Assembly (NCBI GenBank): GCA_012840465.1
Contig: DULJ01000014.1
Coordinates: forward strand, 32,169-96,168
From: Caryophanales bacterium
GTDB lineage: Bacteria; Bacillota; Bacilli; Bacillales; Bacillaceae_J
Reading direction: 5' to 3'
Length of the DNA stretch: 64,000 nucleotides
Positions 7,404-16,985 of the stretch are shown piece by piece (positions within the stretch are counted from its first letter, which is position 1; each line of letters starts with the position of its first letter). A program made the position numbers and the translations under genes. The notes under the pieces are model-generated. The model was not told where the DNA came from and did no database searches. It was given only the letters and a program-made list of their open reading frames with translations.

Positions 7404-9920
7404 ATGCTTGGAATGTTAAAGAAGGTTTTTGGGGATCCGAATCAACGCTATTTAAATCGTTATCAAAAAGTGGCAAATCAAATTGAAGCGCTTGAACCAG
7501 ATATTCAAAAGCTGTCAGATGACCAACTTCGTGAGAAAACGGAAGAGTTTAAGGCTCGTTATCAAAAGGGTGAGTCATTGGATGATATTTTACCAGAGGC
7601 TTTTGCGGTAGTTCGTGAAGGTTCTGTTCGTGTCTTGGGCATGCGTCCATATCCAGTGCAGTTGATCGGGGCGATTTCCCTGCATGAGGGTAATATTTCT
7701 GAGATGAAAACTGGGGAAGGTAAAACGCTAGTTTCAACAATGCCGGCATACTTAAATGCGCTAACTGGTAAAGGTGTTCACATTGTTACTGTCAACGAGT
7801 ATTTGGCACGCCGTGACGCTATGGAAATGGGCAAACTTCATGAATTTCTTGGTCTAACGGTAGGTTTGAACTTAAACAGCCTTACGCAAGAGGAGAAACA
7901 GGAAGCATATCGAGCTGATATTACATATGGTACAAACAATGAGTTTGGTTTTGATTATTTGCGTGATAACATGGTGCTCTACAAAGAGCAAATGGTTCAA
8001 CGTCCGCTTCATTATGCGATCATTGACGAGACTGACTCAATTTTAATTGATGAAGCACGTACACCGCTTATTATATCTGGTACTGCCAAAAAATCAGCAT
8101 CACTATATATTACTGCTGATACATTCGTCCGGACATTGAAGCTGGATGAGGACTACACCTATGATGTAAAAACAAAAGGTGTGCAGCTGACCGAGGAAGG
8201 TATGGAAAAAGCTGAACGTGCGTTTAAGATTGAAAATTTATTTGATCTTGCCAATGTTCAACTTGTTCACCATATTGACCAAGCTTTAAAAGCTCAGGCG
8301 AGTATGCATCGTGATGAAGATTATGTTATTCAAGATGAAGAAGTTGTCATTGTTGACCAATTTACGGGTCGTTTGATGAAGGGTCGCCGTTATAGTGAAG
8401 GCTTGCACCAAGCGATTGAGGCTAAAGAAGGCTTGAAGATTCAGAACGAAAGCATGACGCTGGCAACGACGACATTCCAGAACTATTTCCGGATGTATGA
8501 AAAGCTCTCTGGAATGACAGGTACGGCAAAAACAGAAGAAGAGGAATTCCGTAATATTTACAATATGAATGTTATTGTCGTTCCGACGAACAGACCGATT
8601 GCTCGTAATGACCGTCCAGATTTAATTTATAAAACAATGGCAGGTAAGTTTAATGCGGTTGTTGAGGATATTGCCGTACGCCATCAGGCAGGACAGCCTG
8701 TTCTTGTTGGTACAGTAAACGTTGATACATCTGAATTAATTTCAGGTTTGTTGAAGAAAAAGGGAATTCGTCACCACGTTTTGAACGCGAAGAACCATGA
8801 AAGAGAAGCAGAAATCATTGAAAATGCAGGCCAACTAGGGGCAGTTACGATTGCGACCAACATGGCCGGTCGTGGTACGGACATTAAGCTTGGTGAAGGT
8901 GTGCTCGAGCTTGACGGTTTAGCGGTTATTGGTACGGAGCGACACGAAAGCCGTCGTATTGATAATCAGCTGCGCGGACGTTCTGGTCGTCAAGGTGACC
9001 CAGGTATTACGCAATTTTATTTATCAATGGAAGACGAGTTAATGCGTCGTTTCGGTTCTGATAACATGAAAGCAATGATGGATCGTCTTGGTATGGACGA
9101 TGATCAGCCAATCGAGAGTAAGCTTGTTACAAAAGCGGTTGAATCCGCGCAAAAACGTGTTGAAGGCAATAACTTCGATGCCCGTAAAACATTGCTACAA
9201 TATGACGATGTATTACGTCAACAGCGTGATGTCATCTACAAGCAGCGTTATGATGTATTAGATGCGGAGAATTTACGAGAAGTTGTTGAAAAAATGATCC
9301 GTTCAACAGTTGAGCGCAATATAGATGCCCATATGCCGAAGGACGCCTTACCGGAAGAATGGGATTACAAAGGCATTGTTATGTATGTCGAGGGTAATCT
9401 GTTGAATGAGGGCAACTTAACGGTAGCCGATATCAACGGTAAAGAGCCTGAAGAGGTTGTTGATGTTATTCTTGAACGTGTGAAAGTGGATTATGATGAA
9501 AAAGAAGCAGAACTTTCACCTGAACAAATGCGCGAGTTTGAAAAAGTTATCGTGCTTCGCTCAGTTGACTCTAAGTGGATGGATCATATCGACGCTATGG
9601 ACCAGCTTCGCCAGGGTATTCATTTACGTGCTTATGGACAAATCGATCCGTTGCGCGAATACCAAATGGAAGGCTTTGCGATGTTTGAAACTATGATTGC
9701 ATCCATCGAAGAAGAGGTTGCGAAGTACATTATGAAGGCTCAAATCCGCAGCAACCTAGAGCGTCAAAAAGTAGCAGAAGGCCAAGCAGTAAAGCCAGAA
9801 AGTAGCAGCGAAGGCGAAACAAAGAAGAAGCCATACGTGAAACGCCAAGACATCAACCGCAACGACCCATGCCCATGCGGCAGCGGCAAGAAATATAAGC
9901 ATTGCCATGGGAATCAGTAA
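7404..9920 (+). CDS. secA: Protein translocase ATPase SecA
   Basis: SecA is the ATPase motor that pushes precursor proteins through SecYEG. The protein has 838 residues, close to the B. subtilis length. Seen in order: the Walker A loop MKTGEGKT at about 101-108, [14 protein letters not shown], the DEAD-type box [32 protein letters not shown], and the SGRQGDPG helicase motif. A C-terminal zinc-binding SEC-C tail, [14 protein letters not shown], binds SecB/phospholipid in other species. I take ATG 7404 ([10 protein letters not shown]), which matches the known N-terminus and follows AGAGGAG. The frame is open upstream to 7266 but that extension has no family similarity. Confidence 0.97.
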   Translation: MLGMLKKVFGDPNQRYLNRYQKVANQIEALEPDIQKLSDDQLREKTEEFKARYQKGESLDDILPEAFAVVREGSVRVLGMRPYPVQLIGAISLHEGNISEMKTGEGKTLVSTMPAYLNALTGKGVHIVTVNEYLARRDAMEMGKLHEFLGLTVGLNLNSLTQEEKQEAYRADITYGTNNEFGFDYLRDNMVLYKEQMVQRPLHYAIIDETDSILIDEARTPLIISGTAKKSASLYITADTFVRTLKLDEDYTYDVKTKGVQLTEEGMEKAERAFKIENLFDLANVQLVHHIDQALKAQASMHRDEDYVIQDEEVVIVDQFTGRLMKGRRYSEGLHQAIEAKEGLKIQNESMTLATTTFQNYFRMYEKLSGMTGTAKTEEEEFRNIYNMNVIVVPTNRPIARNDRPDLIYKTMAGKFNAVVEDIAVRHQAGQPVLVGTVNVDTSELISGLLKKKGIRHHVLNAKNHEREAEIIENAGQLGAVTIATNMAGRGTDIKLGEGVLELDGLAVIGTERHESRRIDNQLRGRSGRQGDPGITQFYLSMEDELMRRFGSDNMKAMMDRLGMDDDQPIESKLVTKAVESAQKRVEGNNFDARKTLLQYDDVLRQQRDVIYKQRYDVLDAENLREVVEKMIRSTVERNIDAHMPKDALPEEWDYKGIVMYVEGNLLNEGNLTVADINGKEPEEVVDVILERVKVDYDEKEAELSPEQMREFEKVIVLRSVDSKWMDHIDAMDQLRQGIHLRAYGQIDPLREYQMEGFAMFETMIASIEEEVAKYIMKAQIRSNLERQKVAEGQAVKPESSSEGETKKKPYVKRQDINRNDPCPCGSGKKYKHCHGNQ

Positions 9921-9924
9921 GAAT

Positions 9925-9988
9925 GCGGGGACAGGCACCGCGGAAGGTACAACTGGCGTACCAACTGACGTGTGGGGACAGGCACCAC
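9925..9988 (-). repeat. Paired 13-bp dispersed repeat, copy A
   Basis: GGGGACAGGCACC occurs at 9927-9939 and again at 9974-9986, 47 bases apart, between the secA stop and prfB. Read on the minus strand, the unit is GGTGCCTGTCCCC followed by CGTCAGTTGGTAC and a second GGTGCCTGTCCCC. This is the same order as copies B (21204) and C (59198), but in the opposite orientation. Confidence 0.85.
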
Positions 9989-10016
9989 AATATATATTTT
10001 AGAGGTGAATGCGTTA

Positions 10017-11118
10017 ATGGAATTAGTAGAGGTAAGACAAGAACTTGATAAAATTGCTAAAGTGTTAGCCAGATTTAGGGGGTCCCTTTGACCTCGAAGA
10101 GAAGGAAAAGAGGATTGCTGAGCTTGACGAACTGATGTCGATGCCGAACTTCTGGGATGACCAACAGGTTGCCCAGCAGGTCATCAATGAAGCAAATGTT
10201 TTGAAAGACGTCGTTGATGACTATACAGCTTTAAATGAAAGCTTTGAAAACCTTGAGGTTACACATGAGCTTTTAAAAGAAGAAGATGATGAGGCTCTTC
10301 AAAAGGAACTTGAAAAAGAAATAAAAACCCTTTCTGAAAGTGTAAACCAGTTTGAGCTTCAGCTTTTACTAAGCGAGCCGTATGATAAGAACAATGCGAT
10401 TCTTGAGTTGCATCCTGGTGCGGGCGGAACCGAGTCACAGGATTGGGGCTCCTTGCTCCTGCGCATGTACACGCGCTGGGCTGAAAAGAAAGGCTTTAAA
10501 GTTGAAACCCTTGACTATCTTGCCGGTGACGAAGCGGGAATTAAAAGCGTGACATTGCTTATTAAAGGTCACAATGCTTATGGTTATCTAAAGGCTGAAA
10601 AAGGCGTGCACCGTCTTGTTCGAATTTCGCCGTTTGACGCATCCGGGCGCCGCCATACTTCATTTGTTTCCTGTGATGTTATGCCTGAATTTAATGATGA
10701 AATTGAAATTGAAATCCGCGATACTGACTTGAAAATTGATACGTACCGTTCAACCGGTGCCGGTGGACAGCACGTTAATACAACTGATTCAGCGGTTCGA
10801 ATTACCCACCTTCCAACCGGCATTGTCGTGACATGTCAATGCGAACGTTCACAGATTAAAAACCGTGAACAAGCGATGAAAATGTTAAAAGCAAAGCTCT
10901 ACCAGAAAAGAATTGAAGAGCAGCAAGCTGAACTTGATGAAATCCGCGGGGAACAAAAAGAAATCGGCTGGGGAAGTCAAATCCGTTCTTATGTCTTCCA
11001 CCCCTATTCATTAGTGAAAGACCACCGCACAAACGTGGAAATCGGAAATACACAAGCTGTCATGGATGGCGAACTTGACCCATTCATCGATGCTTACCTA
11101 AGATCGAAATTAAGTTAA
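10017..11118 (+). CDS. prfB: Peptide chain release factor 2, made by programmed +1 frameshift
   Basis: RF2 recognises UGA and UAA stop codons and triggers peptide release. The gene is in two frames: 24 codons from ATG 10017 ([12 protein letters not shown]...) to an in-frame UGA at 10089-10091. After skipping one base, a second frame from 10090 runs to 11118. The joined product has 366 residues, the same as in B. subtilis. Domain landmarks are the SPF-type recognition motif in [16 protein letters not shown] and the catalytic GGQ in [17 protein letters not shown], followed by the conserved [11 protein letters not shown] segment. The start is preceded by AGAGGTG. The frameshift makes RF2 synthesis self-limiting. 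A repeat copy separates it from secA. Confidence 0.96.
10077..10091 (+). other. prfB autoregulatory +1 frameshift site
   Basis: AGGGGG (10077-10082) is an internal Shine-Dalgarno-like stretch placed three bases before the slip codon CTT (10086-10088). That codon is followed by the stop TGA and then C (10092). Slow termination at UGAC when RF2 is scarce favours slippage of the CTT-decoding tRNA into the +1 frame. This is the classic arrangement. Confidence 0.95.
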
Positions 11119-11164
11119 CCAAATTTAACATTACCTTTTGCTGTAAATTAATGCAGAATAGGGT

Positions 11165-11183
11165 CTTCATTATTTTGATGAAG
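11165..11183 (+). terminator. Weak hairpin after prfB
   Basis: CTTCAT at 11165-11170 and ATGAAG at 11178-11183 form a 6-bp stem, but only a short, interrupted T-run follows. In the rest of the 365-base gap to cccB I see a longer imperfect inverted repeat (AACCCTG near 11270 with CAGGGTT near 11327) of unknown use, and a promoter. Confidence 0.35.
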
Positions 11184-11390
11184 GTCATGTTTTATGAAAT
11201 CTTTTATAAAATTTTTCCATAAAAAAATTTCACCACTATGGATATACTGAGAACCAATTGCAAATAATAACCCTGTAATCTAACAAAGCCACGGGTTAGC
11301 CGCCATTAGCACAATCAGGGTTTGTTCACAGGGTTGTCACATTTTCATGCCTTTCTAGTAAGGGACACTTCATAACCTATTGTAGAGGGT

Positions 11391-11418
11391 TTTACAAGTG
11401 TCGGAAATTGTTTATAAT
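11391..11418 (+). promoter_or_regulatory. Sigma-A promoter for cccB
   Basis: TTTACA at 11391-11396 and a perfect TATAAT at 11413-11418 are separated by 16 bases, about 65 bases before the cccB start. Confidence 0.6.
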
Positions 11419-11483
11419 GGGGAAGTGTACATACTTATGGTACGCTTGTCAAAAATCACCAAATACACAAAGGGGGATTACCG

Positions 11484-11822
11484 ATGAAGAAAAAGTTAGT
11501 AGCACTATTCATGGGTTCTGCACTTATTCTTGGTGCATGTGGCGGCGGTGGAGACACTGCTAAAGAGCCAGCTAACAACAACGCTGCAGCTCCTGCAGCA
11601 GACAATGCAGCGGCTGAAGGATTATTCGCGCAAAGCTGTGCAAGCTGTCATGGTCAAAATCTTGAAGGTGGCGTAGGTCCTGACTTAACTCAAGTAGGTG
11701 GCAGATTAGATGCTGCTGGTATCGAGAACATTATTGTTAATGGACAACTTGCAATGCCTGCTGGATTACTACAAGGCGACGACGCTAAAGCTGTTTCTGA
11801 CTGGTTAGCAACTCATAAGTAA
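11484..11822 (+). CDS. cccB: Cytochrome c-551, membrane-anchored lipoprotein
   Basis: A 112-residue small c-type cytochrome. The N-terminus is a lipoprotein signal ending in the lipobox LGAC, with Cys19 as lipidation site. A flexible Ala/Asn-rich linker (about 25-45) is followed by the haem site CASCH at residues 52-56. The likely axial Met is in LAMPAGLL near the C-terminus. It should sit on the outer face of the membrane and carry electrons between respiratory complexes, as CccB does in Bacillus. A strong ribosome site (AAAGGGGGA) precedes ATG 11484. It stands alone, with its own promoter and terminator. Confidence 0.93.
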   Translation: MKKKLVALFMGSALILGACGGGGDTAKEPANNNAAAPAADNAAAEGLFAQSCASCHGQNLEGGVGPDLTQVGGRLDAAGIENIIVNGQLAMPAGLLQGDDAKAVSDWLATHK

Positions 11823-11834
11823 TTTGATACAGAC

Positions 11835-11863
11835 AAAAGAGCTTCTTCAAGGGGCTCTTTTTA
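11835..11863 (+). terminator. Intrinsic terminator after cccB
   Basis: AAAAGAGC at 11835-11842 pairs with GCTCTTTT at 11854-11861, and more T residues follow. Confidence 0.8.
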
Positions 11864-12003
11864 TTTTTATAAAAAAACTTCAATGAAAGCAAAAGATCAA
11901 ACACGTTCCATTCTTTCCTTACATCCCCAATTTCCTATTAAAATGTATTTGTCGAAAATTCATTAATTTTAATAAAGTTTTGCCTCAAAATAGCGAATAA
12001 CGG

Positions 12004-12043
12004 TGGTATAATAGAATAGTATGTCATGAAATATCATTTCATG
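12004..12043 (+). promoter_or_regulatory. Candidate ftsEX promoter and 5' leader hairpin
   Basis: TGGTATAAT at 12004-12012 is an exact extended -10 element. A short hairpin, CATGAAAT (12025-12032) with ATTTCATG (12036-12043), follows at about the start of the transcript. The remaining leader of some 180 bases up to ftsE shows nothing I recognise. Confidence 0.5.
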
Positions 12044-12227
12044 GCGCTTTTCCTATGAACTGAATTTGAGATGTCGTCAATTGCTTACAACAAACAACAA
12101 GCTCCACTTTGCCACATGCATGCAGCCCTTATCTTTATTTTTCCAAACAACATCAAGAACTGAACTATAATAACAAAAGTGAAAATTCATAGGGCTGTAA
12201 ATAGACTTTTAATTAGGTGTGATTGAA

Positions 12228-12914
12228 ATGATAGAAATGGAAAACGTTTATAAGCAATATCCGAACGGGGTATTGGCCGTGAACGGGATCAATGTTCAAA
12301 TTAAGCAAGGTGAATTTGTCTTTGTGGTCGGCCCGAGTGGTGCCGGGAAATCGACTTTTATAAAAATGATGTATCGTGAAGAGAAACCGACGAAGGGCAC
12401 GATTATGATCAACGGAATTAATCTTTCGAAACTAAGAGCGAGCAAGGTGCCGCTGTTAAGAAGAAATATCGGCGTTGTGTTCCAGGACTTCAAGCTTTTG
12501 CCAAAGCTGACGGTTTTCGAAAATGTGGCGTTTGCGCTAGAAGTAATCGAAGAGCATCCGCGCAATATTAAGCGCCGCGTTCTTGAGGTTCTTGATCTTG
12601 TAAAATTAAAGCATAAAGCACGTTTTATTCCGTCAGAACTTTCAGGGGGAGAGCAGCAACGTGTTTCGATTGCAAGGTCGATCGTCAATTATCCGAAAAT
12701 TGTAATTGCGGACGAGCCTACTGGAAACCTAGACCCTGATTCATCATGGGGGATCATGGAAATTTTCGAAGAGATTAATAACCGTGGAACGACGGTTGTT
12801 ATGGCGACTCATAACCGTGAAATTGTGAATAAGCTTCGAAAGCGTGTTATTGCAATCGAAGGTGGACGGATTTCAAGAGACGAAATCAGAGGTGAATACG
12901 GCTATGACAACTAA
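12228..12914 (+). CDS. ftsE: Cell-division ABC transporter ATPase FtsE
   Basis: A 228-residue ABC ATPase. It has Walker A GPSGAGKS near residue 37-44, the Q-loop in GVVFQDFKLLPKLTVFEN, the signature LSGGEQQR and Walker B VIADEPTGNLD, and ends with the FtsE-typical GEYGYDN. FtsE works with FtsX to switch on peptidoglycan hydrolases at the outside of the membrane rather than to move a solute. I chose ATG 12228 (MIEMENVYK) over GTG 12219: it agrees with the family N-terminus and is spaced correctly from TTAGGTGTGA. It overlaps ftsX by 11 bases, so the two are coupled. Confidence 0.96.
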   Translation: MIEMENVYKQYPNGVLAVNGINVQIKQGEFVFVVGPSGAGKSTFIKMMYREEKPTKGTIMINGINLSKLRASKVPLLRRNIGVVFQDFKLLPKLTVFENVAFALEVIEEHPRNIKRRVLEVLDLVKLKHKARFIPSELSGGEQQRVSIARSIVNYPKIVIADEPTGNLDPDSSWGIMEIFEEINNRGTTVVMATHNREIVNKLRKRVIAIEGGRISRDEIRGEYGYDN

Positions 12915-13800
12915 TACAATGGTCCGACATCTTAGAGAAGGCACCAAAAATATTGGTAGAAATGGCTGGATGACTTTTGCTTCTGTGAGTGCGGTGACGG
13001 TTACGTTGCTGTTAGTAGGGATTTTTCTAGTTATCATGATGAATTTAAATAACTTTGCAACAACTGTTGAAAAGGATGTTGAAATAAGAGTTCACATTGA
13101 CCTTGTAGCGAATGATACGCAAATTAAAGAACTCGAACAGCGGATCAAACAGATATCTCAAGTGGCTACGATTACTTTTTCACCAAAGGAAAAAGAATTA
13201 GAGGAGATTATTATTAGCTTTGGTGAGGAAGGAAAAGCGTTTGAATCGTTAAAGGATGAAAATCCACTGCGTGACGTTTTTGTTGTAAAAACAAAGGATC
13301 CACAAATGACGCCGGACGTTGCGAAAAAGATTGAGAAGTTCGAGAACGTTGAACGAGTGAATTATGGTCAAGGAACAGTTGAAAAATTATTTAAATTTGT
13401 CAATATCGCCAGAAATATCGGCCTCGGCTTAATTATCGGTCTGATTTTCACAGCGATGTTCTTAATCTCAAATACTATTAAAATCACAATTATGGCAAGA
13501 AGTCGAGAAATTGAAATTATGAGGCTTGTAGGAGCGACGAATTCGTTTATCCGCTGGCCGCATTTTATCGAAGGCCTGCTCCTTGGGGTTATGGGTTCGA
13601 TTATTCCGATCGTGCTGATCGTACTAGGTTATAACTATCTATATAAAACGATTGAGCCAAAGCTTGACGGTGCTTCCTTCATTCAGTTGCTACCGTTTAA
13701 TCCATTTGCGTTCCAGGTGGCGCTTATTCTTGTGTCAATTGGGGCCTTTATCGGTGTTTGGGGTAGCTTAATGTCAGTGCGGAAATTTTTAAAAGCATAA
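12904..13800 (+). CDS. ftsX: Cell-division membrane protein FtsX
   Basis: A 298-residue FtsX. An N-terminal cytoplasmic stretch is followed by a first membrane helix at about 24-46 (VTVTLLLVGIFLVIMMNL) and a large extracellular loop (about 50-165) that contacts hydrolases. Three further helices lie within about 178-295, including the conserved SREIEIMRLVGATNSFIRWPH segment. ATG 12904 lies inside the end of ftsE. Together FtsEX form a transmembrane activator of cell wall hydrolysis; the next gene encodes a likely partner. Confidence 0.95.
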   Translation: MTTNTMVRHLREGTKNIGRNGWMTFASVSAVTVTLLLVGIFLVIMMNLNNFATTVEKDVEIRVHIDLVANDTQIKELEQRIKQISQVATITFSPKEKELEEIIISFGEEGKAFESLKDENPLRDVFVVKTKDPQMTPDVAKKIEKFENVERVNYGQGTVEKLFKFVNIARNIGLGLIIGLIFTAMFLISNTIKITIMARSREIEIMRLVGATNSFIRWPHFIEGLLLGVMGSIIPIVLIVLGYNYLYKTIEPKLDGASFIQLLPFNPFAFQVALILVSIGAFIGVWGSLMSVRKFLKA

Positions 13801-13883
13801 ATTGACAGATAGATAGATTTCCATACAAATGGACAAGCCTACAGAAATAGAAACAGAAACAAGCAGGGAAAGGTGGAAGCGAA

Positions 13884-15104
13884 GTGCGGAAGGTTTTTTC
13901 AATAGTTTTATCAGTAACGATCGCTTTAAGTAGCTACACATTATTTAGCGATCACGCATCTGCCAATCAACAACTTAAGGGTAAAATCAACGAAGTGCAT
14001 GGCAAACGTGTTGAATTGCATCAGGATTCGAAGGAAAAGAAAAGTGAAATTAATCAAATTGAGCGGGACCAAGGCCAGGTCAATGCAGAGATAAAAAGAA
14101 TAGATTTAGCTGTTGCGGAAACCTCTGAAAAGATTCGAAAAAAAGAAGGGGAAATAAAGACGTCAAAAGCTGAAATCGAAAAACTGGGTGCCCAAATTAA
14201 AGAGCTTGAAATTAAGATTCAAAAACGGGATGAAGCATTGAAAACGAGAGTTCGTTCCGTTCAAGAAAGCGGTGGCGTCGTTAGTTATTTAGATGTATTG
14301 CTTGGGGCCAAAAGTTTTGGTGACTTTCTTGATCGGGTTAATGCGGTGAACGTTATTGTCCAACAGGATAAAGATATTTTACAAGCGCATGTGAATGACC
14401 AAGAAATGCTTGAACAATTGAAGACTGATGAGCAGGCAGAGCTTGCTGGATTAGAACAAAAACGAAAAGAGCTTAAATCCGATCAGGAAACGCTTCTTTC
14501 TCAAAAAGGCCAAAAAGAAAAATTAATGGCTGAATTGAAGGAAAAAGAACAACAAATTGAAGATGAACTATTAGATCTTGCCGAACAAGATGAAATCCTG
14601 CGTAAACAGGAAGCATCCTATAAGAAATTGCTGGCACAATGGCAGGAGCAGCAACGCCGGATTGAGGAAGCGAAGAAAAGAGGAGAAACACCACCGATTT
14701 CTGATGGTTCATTTAGTAGACCAGCGAATGGTCCGGTAACGTCAAATTACGGCTCACGCTGGGGCAAGCTTCATGCTGGTATTGATATTGGTAAACGCGG
14801 ATCAGATGTACCCATTGTTGCAGCTGCTGATGGGATCGTGTTCCGTTCTTACTATTCATCTTCGTATGGAAACTGTATCTTTGTATCTCATAATATTAAC
14901 GGAAAAATGTATACTACCGTTTATGCGCACATGGAAAGCCGTAATGTTTCTGAAGGTGCATCCGTAAGTAAAGGTGACGTGTTGGGATACATGGGGAATA
15001 CCGGTCATTCGTATGGAGCCCATCTGCATTTTGAAATTCATGAAGGCTCTTGGAATGCATCGAAGTCTAACTCAGTGGACCCACGGAAATATATTAACTT
15101 TTAA
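13884..15104 (+). CDS. Coiled-coil M23 peptidoglycan hydrolase (EnvC/PcsB-type layout)
   Basis: A 406-residue secreted protein. It has a signal peptide (about 1-27, cleavage after HASA), a very long charged coiled coil (about 30-265) with a conserved-looking break at YLDVLLGAKSFGDFLDRV, and a C-terminal M23 domain. The domain keeps all metal ligands of an active lysostaphin-type peptidase: His297 and Asp301 in HAGID, and His380-Leu-His382 in HLHFE. Unlike E. coli EnvC it therefore looks catalytically competent. Coiled-coil-plus-hydrolase proteins of this type are activated by FtsX, and this gene lies 83 bases after ftsX. Start is GTG 13884 after AAAGGTGGA. It probably cleaves peptide cross-links during elongation or division. 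Confidence 0.88.
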   Translation: MRKVFSIVLSVTIALSSYTLFSDHASANQQLKGKINEVHGKRVELHQDSKEKKSEINQIERDQGQVNAEIKRIDLAVAETSEKIRKKEGEIKTSKAEIEKLGAQIKELEIKIQKRDEALKTRVRSVQESGGVVSYLDVLLGAKSFGDFLDRVNAVNVIVQQDKDILQAHVNDQEMLEQLKTDEQAELAGLEQKRKELKSDQETLLSQKGQKEKLMAELKEKEQQIEDELLDLAEQDEILRKQEASYKKLLAQWQEQQRRIEEAKKRGETPPISDGSFSRPANGPVTSNYGSRWGKLHAGIDIGKRGSDVPIVAAADGIVFRSYYSSSYGNCIFVSHNINGKMYTTVYAHMESRNVSEGASVSKGDVLGYMGNTGHSYGAHLHFEIHEGSWNASKSNSVDPRKYINF

Positions 15105-15212
15105 GAAAAAATAATACGGGCTAGCGGCAGGGATGCGGTAAACTTTAGTGAAATGTGATACACTATACATCATAATTCGTACAAGCTAGTCATATAATTA
15201 TAGGGACACTTG

Positions 15213-15246
15213 AAAGGCATCGCACTGATTGGGTGAGATGCCTTTT
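15213..15246 (+). terminator. Intrinsic terminator before ctpB
   Basis: AAAGGCATC at 15213-15221 pairs with GATGCCTTT at 15237-15245, with T residues to 15246. It ends the ftsEX-M23 unit. A TGTTAAAAT extended -10 at 15265-15273 just beyond could start the protease gene. Confidence 0.75.
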
Positions 15247-15303
15247 CCTGTTCAGGCACATATATGTTAAAATACTTTACAGATAGATATTGGGGTGAGT
15301 GGT

Positions 15304-16743
15304 ATGATATTTCGAAAAAGAATCGTATTTGTGTTGATGGCATTTTCGCTTATTGTTGGTGCGGGGATTTCTTACTTTTTACTAAATGGCATCAATGGGG
15401 CTCCCCATTCGGGCAGTGTGTTCGCCAAGGGGGATAAAAGTACAGAAGAGGATTTAGCTAAAGTCAAGCAGGCGTTGGAGCTAATTTCAGGAAGTTATGT
15501 TGAAGAGGTTAATCGGGATAAGCTTGTTGAAGGAGCCATTTCCGGTATGGTCAACACGCTTCAGGACCCATATTCCGTTTATATGGATAAAGAAACGGCC
15601 GGTCAATTTGAACAGTCATTGGATTCCTCGTTTGAAGGAATCGGGGCAGAAGTGAGTATGACGGATGGTAAGGTTACTATTGTGGCACCATTTAAGGATT
15701 CTCCTGCTGAAAAGGCTGGACTGAAGCCAAATGATTATATTCTAAGCGTTGATGGTAAAAGCTTAACAGGCCTTGACCTGTACGAAGCCGTTTTGAAAAT
15801 CCGTGGTGAAAAAGGTTCAAAGGCCGTTCTTGAGGTTGAGCGACCGGGTGTTACTGGTATTTTAAAAATTGAAGTGACAAGAGATAAAATTCCAATTGAA
15901 ACAGTGTACGGTTCAGTGAAAGACTATAAAGGGAACAAAGTTGGTTATATTGAAATTACAAGTTTTTCTGAAGACACAGCGAAGGATTTTGCAACGCAAT
16001 TAAAGGACCTTGAAAGTCAAAAAATTGCTGGATTGGTCATTGATGTTCGTGGAAACCCAGGTGGTTATCTCCAAAGTGTGGAAGATATTTTAAAACTTTT
16101 AGTGACGGATAAAAAGCCATATATCCAAATTGAAAATCGGAACGGTGATAAGGAACGGTTTTTCTCATCTTTAAAAGAAAAGAAAAACTATCCAATTACA
16201 GTTTTAATTGATAAAGGTAGTGCTTCTGCATCTGAAATTTTAGCTGGTGGTTTAAAAGAAGCAGGCGGCTATGACATTATTGGTGAAACTTCATTCGGAA
16301 AAGGAACCGTGCAGCAGGCTGTTCCACTTGGAGATGGCAGTAATATTAAGTTGACGTTGTTTAAATGGTTAACACCAGATGGCAATTGGATTCACAAAAA
16401 AGGGATAGAACCAACAATCGAAGTGAAGCAACCGGATTATTTCTATTCAAGTCCGATTCATATAGAAGATCAACCCATTGCCTTTGATCAAAATAATGAA
16501 CAAGTGAAAAGCGCGCAATTGATGTTGAAAGGTCTTGGCTTCGAACCAGGACGCCACGATGGTTATTTCAGCAAGCAAACAGAGGTTGCCGTTCAAGCCT
16601 TCCAAAAGGCAAACGGAATTCCAGTATCCGGTCAAATTGATAAGGATACAGCACAAAAGCTTCAAGAAAAAATCATCGCAGAAGTTCGTGATGAGAAAAA
16701 CGACATCCAGCTTCAAACCGCAATCAAAATGCTGTATAAATAA
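15304..16743 (+). CDS. ctpB: S41 C-terminal processing protease with PG-binding domain (CtpB-like)
   Basis: A 479-residue serine protease of the carboxy-terminal processing family. Seen in order: an N-terminal membrane anchor or signal (about 5-25), a PDZ domain (about 95-180, GIGAEVSMTDG to KIRGEKGSKA), and the S41 core. Catalytic Ser308 is in GSASASE and Lys333/Gln337 are in FGKGTVQQ. A PG_binding_1 domain at about 395-455 (SAQLMLKGLGFEPGRHDGYF) completes it. These proteases act outside the membrane; in B. subtilis CtpB trims SpoIVFA during sporulation signalling, while CtpA paralogues have other targets, so the exact substrate is inferred. ATG 15304 lies seven bases after TTGGGGTGA and is preferred to GTG 15295 inside that site. 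Confidence 0.9.
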   Translation: MIFRKRIVFVLMAFSLIVGAGISYFLLNGINGAPHSGSVFAKGDKSTEEDLAKVKQALELISGSYVEEVNRDKLVEGAISGMVNTLQDPYSVYMDKETAGQFEQSLDSSFEGIGAEVSMTDGKVTIVAPFKDSPAEKAGLKPNDYILSVDGKSLTGLDLYEAVLKIRGEKGSKAVLEVERPGVTGILKIEVTRDKIPIETVYGSVKDYKGNKVGYIEITSFSEDTAKDFATQLKDLESQKIAGLVIDVRGNPGGYLQSVEDILKLLVTDKKPYIQIENRNGDKERFFSSLKEKKNYPITVLIDKGSASASEILAGGLKEAGGYDIIGETSFGKGTVQQAVPLGDGSNIKLTLFKWLTPDGNWIHKKGIEPTIEVKQPDYFYSSPIHIEDQPIAFDQNNEQVKSAQLMLKGLGFEPGRHDGYFSKQTEVAVQAFQKANGIPVSGQIDKDTAQKLQEKIIAEVRDEKNDIQLQTAIKMLYK

Positions 16744-16776
16744 TAAAACTGGCAGGAGTCAGGGGAATTTTGTTGA

Positions 16777-16811
16777 ATATATCCGTATATGAATACGGGT
16801 ATATTTTTTTA
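16777..16811 (+). terminator. Intrinsic terminator after ctpB
   Basis: ATATATCCGTAT at 16777-16788 pairs (with one G-U) with ATACGGGTATAT near 16793-16804, followed by a run of seven T. Confidence 0.85.
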
Positions 16812-16985
16812 TCCTATATGTAAAATTCACCGGCTTACATTCATTTCCATATGGACAAAATGGAAACTATTCATTACGCTATAGTTAGATAGCTTTATAT
16901 ATTCGGAACACAGGGTGACCCCCTGGCTCGCACTCTGGGACATAGTGTCAGACCTTGCGGCTTGGTTATACAAAGGATGGTGTTT

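Noticed and set aside
10135..11118. RF2 as a simple gene starting at ATG 10135
   Set aside because: The true start is ATG 10017 in another frame, joined by the frameshift at 10086-10092.
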